A DNA stretch of 64,000 bases, taken from the NCBI GenBank assembly GCA_032622095.1, contig CP136067.1, forward strand, positions 173,820,556-173,884,555, read 5' to 3'. The notes under the pieces are model-generated. The model saw only the letters and a list, made by a program, of their open reading frames with translations. It was not told where the DNA came from and ran no database searches. The position numbers and the translations under genes were made by a program. Shown in pieces: positions 56,847 through 64,000 of the stretch. Every line of letters starts with the position of its first letter. Within the stretch, counting starts at the first letter, position 1. The stretch is from Siphonodentalium dalli (Eukaryota > Mollusca > Scaphopoda > Gadilida > Siphonodentaliidae).

Positions 56847-57808
56847 CATTATTATTTATATGAGATTTGTCCTATTCAAGACACAAAACTCGCAAAGGCT
56901 ACGATAGATCCGCATGGCTGTGACTGAGATGCTATATAATGTTATGTGCGTCATTTTATATATTGGTAAACGGCTATCACTTTCCGATACTACGTTAAAA
57001 GGTCTAAGCCTATTTTGTTTCAATTGAATGCATGAGATGGATGTGCAATATAAACTTGTGAATGTGCATGAAGAAGTTGTGTTTAAATATATGTATAACC
57101 TATACCATAAGGAAAGAAGCATCGATTGTTCGAGTCTGGCTGTCATTTTGTGTGATTCGACCATGCAACGTGGAATCGGGTCAAGGGGAAATTAACGCAC
57201 GGGGTATTCTATCACTCAAACTCATTCAAATGTGCTCAAACTCCATTCATGTATCAGGCCTAGTGAATATAAATAGAACTGATTTTCCTTGTAACTTCTA
57301 TATTTCGTCGCACCGTGGCCCATTCAATTAAACACTATTGGAAACAAAGAAATATAGAAAGGAGAATTGATATAAATACAACATAAAACCCACATAAATA
57401 TGGCAACTTTAATTTTATAATTGTTTACATCAAAATATTTTTTAAACTTTTAATAGACAATATAACAGTTCAAGTTCTTGCTATTGACAAAGAGTGCCGG
57501 CTTAGTCTGGGCAGCTGGAACATCACGGGCTCGGCAATCGAACACAACCTGGAGTAGCTAGTTCTGTAATCGAGTACAACTAAAGTAATGGTGCCACCTG
57601 AAACAGACGTAATATTTTAACAAATTTATTACTTCAAAATAAACATTTCAAGGTACGAATTGTGGCAAAAGAAGGTAGTATTATATATCTTGATGTCATT
57701 AAGTATATATAAGCGTGTATAGTACAGACATTTCGGAAGTGTGGGCAAATAAAAAACATGTTGTAAAATTTCGTGATTTCTGCTACATAATTACTTATAT
57801 ACCTGGAC
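56847..57808. other. gene-less stretch
   Basis: No frame with a recognisable domain; overlapping short frames on both strands look random. Confidence 0.4.
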
Positions 57809-57814
57809 TTTATT
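57809..57814 (-). terminator. poly(A) signal AATAAA
   Basis: Minus-strand AATAAA 34 bases beyond the TAG stop of the proposed terminal exon at 57848. Confidence 0.5.
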
Positions 57815-57847
57815 CTTACATATAGTCATTTTTTTTATATAAAACTA

Positions 57848-58087
57848 CTACTGCCTGTGATGTAAACACTGCCTCGGTGTGTCGGAAGGCAATGGCAGCG
57901 GATATGAACGGAATGGGAAACCAAAACCACGGAATGGAATTTCCCCACGAGTGACTGAACCAGCCGAAACGAAATTTAAACCAAAAGACGGAATATGTTT
58001 CAATAAAATTTTAATAAATGCATTTCGGGAACACTCTTCTTTGTTGTTGCTCCACGGCGGGTTTTTTGGATCATAGCCAACTCTGAT
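57848..58087 (-). CDS. candidate terminal coding exon, unknown protein
   Basis: On the minus strand a good acceptor (TTTATTATTTTTTGCAG, ending at 58088) is followed by 79 open codons to TAG (57848-57850) and then an AATAAA 34 bases on. The sequence begins IRVGYDPKNPPWSNNKEECS and continues NAFIKILLKHIPSFGLNFVS; its composition is protein-like, with a Pro/Phe/Arg-rich end (GFGFPFRSYPLPLPSD). I do not recognise the family. Upstream exons are not visible and would lie in or beyond the hairpin-repeat domain. The acceptor, stop and poly(A) signal agree, but each alone is weak. Confidence 0.4.
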   Translation of the reverse strand: MRVGYDPKNPPWSNNKEECSRNAFIKILLKHIPSFGLNFVSAGSVTRGEIPFRGFGFPFRSYPLPLPSDTPRQCLHHRQ

Positions 58088-58189
58088 CTGCAAAAAATAA
58101 TAAACATTAATTAAAGTAACACTCATGTTCGAGGCAAAACAAACATAACTAGTTTTTGCACTGTTGCATCCCAGACAAATTTATTATAT

Positions 58190-58811
58190 ATCATAAGGGA
58201 GTATTTGTCCTGATTAATAGTCCCTAAAGTTGCATTATTTGTCTTACGTACAACCCCCGAAACCCCTGTTTCGTTCTCTATCCCCAACGGAGACACTTGC
58301 CTTGAAAGCAATTTATGAGTGTTATATAAACATCATCTTCTCTACATATGTATATTCTATTATAGGGACTATTCTTCATGAATAATAGTGCATAAATTAA
58401 GTGGATTTCTTTGTCTTACGTATAACCCCCCGAAATATACCTAAACCCCTGTTTCGTTCTCTATCCCCAACGGAGATCCTTGCCTTGAAAGCAATTAATG
58501 ATTCTTTATAAACATCTTCTCTATATATATTCGTATTATAGTCCCTTGTAACGTCCTAACCGTACACATATAAGTAAAATATATATAAGTCGTTTTAAGT
58601 CAAAGTAATTATAAATAGGGACTATTAGACGAAAATATATAGAGAAGAAGATGTTTATTAACGATCATTAATTGCTTTCAAGGAAAGGGTCTCCGTTGGG
58701 GGTAGAGAACGAAACAGGGGTTTAGGTATATTTCGGGGGTTATACGTAAGACAAGGAAGTCATCTTTAGGGACTATTAATCACGAAGAATAGTCCCTAGA
58801 GTGAACTTCTT
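58190..58811. repeat. palindromic repeat family P, first block
   Basis: Modules such as GTCTTACGTATAACCCCCGA, CCCCTGTTTCGTTCTCTATC and TGCCTTGAAAGCAATTAATG appear on the plus strand at about 58235-58310 and 58410-58505 and in reverse complement at about 58660-58760. The joints are TAGGGACTAT/ATAGTCCCTA. The block can therefore fold into long stem-loops. It is non-coding. Confidence 0.8.
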
Positions 58812-59579
58812 TTTTGGTAGTAAATAATAACTAAATAACGGGTATGCTATGAGGGTGATAATGTCTGAGATGAGCACATTAACATCCACGATGGCTGTCA
58901 AAAAGGCTAAATGTACTCCTTTGACGAATTATCATTCTCCTAGCATACCCGTTATTTAGTTAATATTTAGTAAATAACGGGTATGCTATGAGGGTGATAA
59001 TGTCTGAGATGAGCACATTAACATCCATGATGGCTGTCAAAAAGGCTAACTATGCTCCTTTGACACATTATCACTCTCCTAATATACCCGTTATTTAGTT
59101 AATATTAACTAAATAACGGGTATGCTAGGATGGCGATAATGTCTGAGATGAGCACATTAACATCCATGATGGCTGTCAAAAAGGCTAACTGTGCTCCTTT
59201 GACACATTATCACTCTCCTAGCATACCCGTTATTTAGTTAATAATAACTAAATAACGGGTATGCTAGGAAGGTGATAATGTCTGAGATGAGCACATTAAC
59301 ATCCATGATGGCTGTCAAAAAGGCTTATTGTGCTCCTTTGACGAATTATCATTCTCCTAGCATACCCGTTATTTAGTTAATATTTACTAAATAACGGGTA
59401 TGCTAGGAGGGTGATAATGTCTGAGATGAGCACATTAACATCCATGATGGCTGTCAAAAAGGCTAAATGTGCTCCTTTGATGAATTATCATTCTCCTAGC
59501 CAACCCGTTATTTAGTTAATATTTACTAAATAACGGGTATGCTATGAGGGTGATAATGTCTGAGATGAGCACATTAACA
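58812..59579 (+). repeat. 139-bp hairpin satellite U, forward block (about 5.5 copies)
   Basis: Each unit starts ACTAAATAACGGGTATGCTA and ends TAGCATACCCGTTATTTAGT, an inverted repeat of about 35 bases. The middle (GATGAGCACATTAACATCCA, TGATGGCTGTCAAAAAGGCT) contains a further GAGCACA/TGTGCTC pair. Five units plus a truncated sixth all read in this direction. The block opens with TTTTGGTAGTAAATAATAAC at 58812. Confidence 0.9.
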
Positions 59580-60180
59580 TTGAAAGCAATTAATGATTGT
59601 TTTTAAACATCGTCTTCTCTATATATATTCGTATTATAGTCCCTATTAACGTGCTAACTGTACACATAAAAGTGAAATATGTAGAAGTCGTTTTAAGTCA
59701 AAGTAATTATAAATAGGGACTATAATACGAATATATATAGAGAAGACGATGTTTAAAACAATCATTAATTGCTTTCAAGGCAAGGGTCTCCGTTGGGGAT
59801 AGAGAACGAAACAGGGGTGTAGATATATTTCGGGGGTTATACGTAAGACAAAGAAGTCAACTTTAGGGACTATTCTTCATGATTAATAGTCCCTAAAGTG
59901 GACTTCTATGTCTTACGTATAACCCCCGAAATATACCTAAACCCCTGTTTCGTTCTCTATCCCAACGGAGACCCTTGCCTTGAAAGCAATTAATGATTGT
60001 TTTTAAACATCGTCTTCTCTATATATATTCGTATTATAGTCCCTATTTATAATTACTTTGACTTAAAACGACTTCTACATATTTCACTTTTATGTGTACA
60101 GTTAGCACGTTAATAGGGACTATAATACGAATATATATAGAGAAGACGATGTTTAAAAACAATCATTAATTGCTTTCAAG
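59580..60180. repeat. palindromic repeat family P, central block
   Basis: The same modules as 58190-58811 in alternating orientation: CTTTCAAGGCAAGGGTCTCC against GGAGACCCTTGCCTTGAAAG about a central TAGGGACTATTCTTCATGAT, with GTACACATAAAAGTGAAATA mirrored at about 60085. It separates the forward and reverse U blocks and begins and ends with the GAAAGCAATTAATGATTG module. Confidence 0.85.
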
Positions 60181-61884
60181 TCATAACCGTTATTTAGTAA
60201 ATATTAACTAAATAACGGGCATGCTAGGAGAATGATAATTTGTCAAAGGAGCACAATAAGCCTTTTTGACAGCCATCATGGATGTTAATGTGCTCATCTC
60301 TTACATTATCACCCTCCTAGCATACCCGTTATTTAGTTAATATTAACTAAATAACGGGTATGCTAGGAGAGTAATAATTCGTCAATGGAGCACATTTAGC
60401 CTTTTTGACAGCCATCATGGATGTTATTGTGCTCATCTCAGAAATTATCACCCTCATAGCATACCCGTTATTTAGTAAATATTAACTAAATAACGGGCAT
60501 GCTAGGAGAATGATAATTTGTCAAAGGAGCACAATAAGCCTTTTTGACAGCCATCATGGATGTTAATGTGCTCATCTCATACATTATCACCCTCCTAGCA
60601 TACCCGTTATTTAGTTAATATTAACTAAATAACGGGCATGCTAGGAGAGTAATAATTCGTCAAAGGAACACATTTAGCCTTTTTGACAGCCATCATGGAT
60701 GTTAATGTGCTCATCTCAGACATTATCACCCTCCTAGCATACCCGTTATTTAGTCAATATTAACTAAATAACGGGTATGCCAGGAGAGTAATAATTCGTC
60801 AAAGGAGCACAATAAGCCTTTTTGACAGCCATCATGGATGTTAATGTGCTCATCTCATACATTATCACCCTCCTAGCATACCCGTTATTTAGTAAATATT
60901 AACTAAATAACGGGTATGCTAGGAGAATGATAATTCGTCAAAGGAGCACAGTTAGCCTTTTTGACAGCCATCATGGATGTTAATGTGCTCATCTCAGACA
61001 TTATCACCCTCATAGCATACCCGTTATTTAGTTAATATTAACTAAATAACGGGTATGCTAGGAGAATGATAATTCGTCAAAGGAGCACATTTAGCCTTTT
61101 TGACAGCCATCATGGATGTTAATGTGCTCATCTCAGACATTATCACCCTCATAGCATACCCGTTATTTAGTTAATATTAACTAAATAACGGGTATGCTAG
61201 GAGAATGATAATTCGTCAAAGGAGCACAATAAGCCTTTTTGACAGCCATCATGGATGTTAATGTGCTCATCTCAGACATTATCACCCTCCGAGCATACCC
61301 GTTATTTAGTTATTATTAACTAAATAACGGGTATGCTAGGAGAGTGATAATGTGTCAAAGGATCACATTTAGCCTTTTTGACAGCCATCGTGGATGTTAA
61401 TGTGCTCATCTCAGACATTATCACCCTCATAGCATACCCGTTATTTAGTTAATATTAACTAAATAACGGGTATGCTAGGAGAATGATAATTCGTCAAAGG
61501 AGCACAATAAGCCTTTGTGACAACCATCATGGATGTTAATATGCTCCTTTGACGAATTATCACCCTCCTAGCATACCCGTTATTTAGTTAATATTAACTT
61601 AATAACGGGTATGCTAGGAGAGTGATAATATGTCAAAGGAGCACATTTAGCCTTTTTGACAGCCATCATGGGTGTTAATGTGCTCATCTAAGACATTATC
61701 ACCCTCATAGCATACCCGTTATTTAGTAAATATTAACTAAATAACGGGTATGCTAGGAGAATGATATTTCGTCAAAGGAGCTCAATAAGCCTTTTTGACA
61801 GCCATCATGGATGTTAATGTGCTCATCTCAGACATTATCACCCTCCTAGCATACCCGTTATTTAGTTATTATTTACTACCAAAA
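60181..61884 (-). repeat. 139-bp hairpin satellite U, reverse block (about 12 copies)
   Basis: Units spaced 139 bases apart (marker AGCCATCATGGATG at about 60272, 60411, 60550, 60689, 60828 and on) in the opposite orientation to 58812-59579. The block ends with GTTATTATTTACTACCAAAA at 61884, the exact inverse of the start of the forward block, so the two outer ends form a terminal inverted repeat. Copies are about 95% alike. Confidence 0.9.
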
Positions 61885-62666
61885 TATCCTATCGATAATG
61901 GGTTATTCAGTTATTGACGTTTAATTGGACAATAAATGACCGATAAACTAATACGGTGTTTATTGTATATAAAAATCCTTACCGTGCTCGTAAATAGTCT
62001 GTAAGAAGAAAAATTTGTTGACTTTTTTCCTTGAGTCAACATCAGTCCACAACATCGTGCTTCATCGTCAGAAAAACTACGGAAACTGTCATTGGTCAGC
62101 ATGGTGCATGGTGATATGTTAATCAAATGGAAAAACCCATTAGCTATATTTAGCCTACGTATAGCTCTGATGATGACAGTTTTAGATTGTAATATTTTTG
62201 GATAAATATCTCAACAACTATCGTACCTTCACTTTTAATAAAGTGGCAACAACATATTAATGATAACATCAACCGAAGTAATAACTAACATGCGAAGAAA
62301 CGTTTAAATATAACGGAATAGAAGTTTCCGGTAAAAAATAAATAAATTCGTTTCAGCGAATTCCTATGTTTATAACAACGTATTTCAGTTTGTTATTTCC
62401 TCCGACGGCATTATCTTTCACTGAGACACATCGAGGCAGAGTAGGGAACTGTTTGGTTTGTTTATTTGCAGAATCTAACTTCTTAGAATCCAGGGGCTAT
62501 TATACGATATTGCCAACATTATCATGGTTTAAACACAACCGAACTCTGAAAGTATAGTCTTCAGGAACGGAATTACACCAAATTGACAAGTCATTTTCAC
62601 AAAAGTTTAGACATCAAAATACACATTTTCGTCTCCCCGCGTGGTTCGACACTACAACCTCGTCAT
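61885..62666. other. gene-less stretch
   Basis: No supportable gene. The 35-base inverted counterpart of 55321-55355 is at 62485-62519 (GAATCCAGGGGCTATTATAC, GATATTGCC). Confidence 0.4.
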
Positions 62667-62890
62667 TATAGTGAAAACGAAGGAATATTCACTATGGTTA
62701 TAGATAACTTTATATAGTCTAAGAGTCACAATAAATGTATAGCATAAGATAGTTCAACATGGCTGCTGGTTCGGTTGGATTCTGTTCTTGGTCTGACTTG
62801 AGAGAGCCTTCTTCATCCGGGTAATCGGGAATTACGTCACGACCGGTGTGTTCGATTCCTACTCAGGCAATGTCCCGATTCGGCGATCAC
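62667..62890 (+). repeat. 224-bp direct repeat X, right copy
   Basis: Same orientation as 50404-50627 with about six substitutions. The substitutions include amino-acid-changing ones in every candidate reading frame, so nothing suggests the repeat is kept for a protein. The satellite resumes immediately after it. Confidence 0.85.
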
Positions 62891-62891
62891 A

Positions 62892-63297
62892 ACAGAACAG
62901 CCAAGCTCGAATTTAAAATTAAAATATGAAGTTGAATTTCCGTCGATTTCTCGTTTCTAAAACATGTTCCAGCTAGTTTTTATGCAAAAACATGTAAAAT
63001 GATTATCATTCGTCACAAATATACTCGAGCTTGGCGGTTTTGAATATTCTATATTAAGAATTTTTGACATTTGATGACCGACCACCGAACCGCCAAACTC
63101 GAATTTTAAATAAAAATATGAAGCTGAATTTGCTGAGATTTCTCGTTTCTAAAATATGTCCCAGCTATTTTTCATGTAAAAACATGTAAAATGATTATCG
63201 TTCTTCACATATATACTCGAGCTTGGCGGTTTTTAACATTGTGTACTTAGAATTTTCGACTTTTATATGACCGCTCACCGAACCGCCAAGCCAATGC
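62892..63297 (+). repeat. 193-bp satellite (right block, plus orientation)
   Basis: Starts mid-unit at ACAGCCAAGCTCGAATTTAA, exactly where the left block at 50403 broke off. Further unit starts (CTCGAGCTTGGCGG) are at about 63027 and 63218. It ends ACCGAACCGCCAAGCC at 63297. Confidence 0.85.
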
Positions 63298-63670
63298 CAA
63301 ATGATACCCAGACCAAACCGAGGCAAAATGATACCCACCAAATATTGTCAACGTGTACCCATTAATGATCGTCCATGCAACTAATCAAACTTGTTCAATT
63401 ATGTTATATTCTTGTTTAGATGTAGCATTGTGATTTAAATGGCACGTACATGTATATATAATATAAGTTAGTCGTGTGTGGAACGGTCACAATGATAATA
63501 TACATGAATTCCAGAGGGCAAACTGTAATATAATTTAATTCTCCATCCACATTAAATGTTTATTATTATTATTATTTATTTTTTTGGAGTTTGACCCAGG
63601 AGGATTTGAAAGGGCCTGAGACGTCATTTTCTCTTTCTTTTTAGTGTAAACATATTTTTATTTCCAACAT
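63298..63670. other. spacer between inverted satellite arms
   Basis: Non-satellite AT-rich sequence with no gene. CAAATGATACCCA-like words recur three times near 63305-63345. Confidence 0.5.
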
Positions 63671-64000
63671 AACATGGCTTGGCGGTTCGGTGAGCGGTCA
63701 TATAAAAGTTGAAAATTCTAAGTACACAATGCTAAAAACCGCCAAGCTCGAGTATATATGTGAAGAATAATAATCATTTTACATGTTTTTACATGAAAAA
63801 TAGCTGGGACATGTTTTAGAAACGAGAAATCTTCGGAAATTCAGCTTCATATTTTGATTTAAAATTCGAGCTTGGCGGTTCGGTGGTCGGTCATCAAAAT
63901 GTCAAAAATTCTTAATATAAAATATTCAAAACAGCCAAGCTGGAGTATATTTGTGACGAATGATAATCATTTTACTTGTTTTTGCATAAAAACTAGCTGG
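63671..64000 (-). repeat. 193-bp satellite (inverted arm, runs off the window)
   Basis: GGCTTGGCGGTTCGGTGAGC at about 63677 is the reverse complement of the end of the block at 63297, and the inverted match continues to the window edge, including TTTACATGTTTTTACATGAA. The two blocks form an inverted repeat with arms of at least 330 bases around a spacer of about 375 bases. Confidence 0.85.

Larger units (their letters stand above)
50404..62891. mobile_element. 12.49-kb block with 224-bp direct terminal repeats, inserted in the satellite
   Basis: The block begins and ends with the same 224-bp sequence in the same orientation (50404-50627, 62667-62890). Outside it, the 193-bp satellite stops at ...CCACCGAAC and resumes at AGCCAAGCTCGAATTT, which is the next part of the same unit, so removing the block restores a unit. 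Flanks ACCGAAC (50397-50403) and ACAGAAC (62892-62898) could be a short target duplication with one mismatch. The layout resembles an LTR element, but no gag-pol, primer-binding site or polypurine tract is seen. Recombination or an insertion that duplicated the 224-bp segment is equally possible. Confidence 0.5.

Noticed and set aside
58123-58311. 62-codon minus-strand frame as a gene
   Set aside because: It lies over palindromic family P, whose other copies have the frame disrupted.
58812-61884. Regular repeats as a CRISPR array
   Set aside because: Eukaryotic context, no unique spacers, and every unit is itself a complete palindrome.
50404-62891. Calling the X-to-X block an LTR retrotransposon
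   Set aside because: Direct repeats and a short duplication fit, but no gag, protease, RT or integrase, no primer-binding site after X and no purine tract before the second X were seen; ends are not TG...CA.
63541-63600. ATT-rich run at about 63555 as a retrotransposon tail
   Set aside because: No element sequence precedes it; it appears to be a simple AT microsatellite in the spacer.

Overview
The window looks like nuclear DNA of an invertebrate animal, probably marine. It is AT-rich, spliced-gene signals are rare, there are no bacterial-style operons, and ACATGTA and GGTACCGG words are scattered through it. The reverse transcriptases have C-terminal regions of a kind I associate with mollusc, lancelet and hemichordate genomes. 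I cannot name the species. Almost the whole window is mobile and repetitive DNA; only two or three short stretches look like host coding sequence.

Region by region. 1-6.9 kb: a 378-bp mariner-type MITE, a CR1/L2-like reverse transcriptase fragment, about 60 copies of a 45-bp minisatellite and smaller degenerate repeats. 6.93-11.48 kb: a 4.55-kb transposon with long compound terminal inverted repeats and an 8-9-bp target duplication. 11.8-20.2 kb: a 5'-truncated non-LTR retrotransposon (A, minus strand) flanked by direct repeats of about 150 bp and split by a 5.24-kb DNA transposon with its own target duplication. 20.3-25.3 kb: a second minus-strand retrotransposon (B). 26.3-33.3 kb: a plus-strand CR1/Jockey-like element (C) split by a minus-strand element (D). 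33.3-43.5 kb: a three-deep nest in which element E is split by a nearly complete Jockey-like element F (12-bp target duplication), and F is split by G, a 5'-truncated inverted copy of its own family. 44.0-45.6 kb: a 1.5-kb transposon (H) carrying a TA-flanked MITE. 46.0-47.0 kb: an L1/Tx1-like endonuclease fragment.

Host-like sequence starts near 47.5 kb. A TATA box, a candidate 5' exon and a second exon encode the N-terminus of a single-pass membrane protein (plus strand). At 51.5-53.6 kb (minus strand) lies an intronless gene of about 715 codons that I do not recognise; one frame change at a run of five Gs splits it. A likely terminal exon with a poly(A) signal is at 57.8-58.1 kb (minus strand).

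The most unusual architecture is in the last 15 kb. A 193-bp satellite ends mid-unit at 50.40 kb and resumes at the matching point of the unit at 62.89 kb. The 12.49 kb between begins and ends with the same 224-bp sequence in direct orientation. That block holds the orphan gene, a foldback element and a 3.7-kb domain of hairpin-forming repeats: about 17-18 copies of a 139-bp palindromic unit that switch orientation around a second palindromic family. The window ends in a large inverted repeat of the 193-bp satellite. Most element proteins carry frameshifts and are dead copies; parts of C, D and F still have long open reverse transcriptase frames. All coordinates and homology calls were made by eye.
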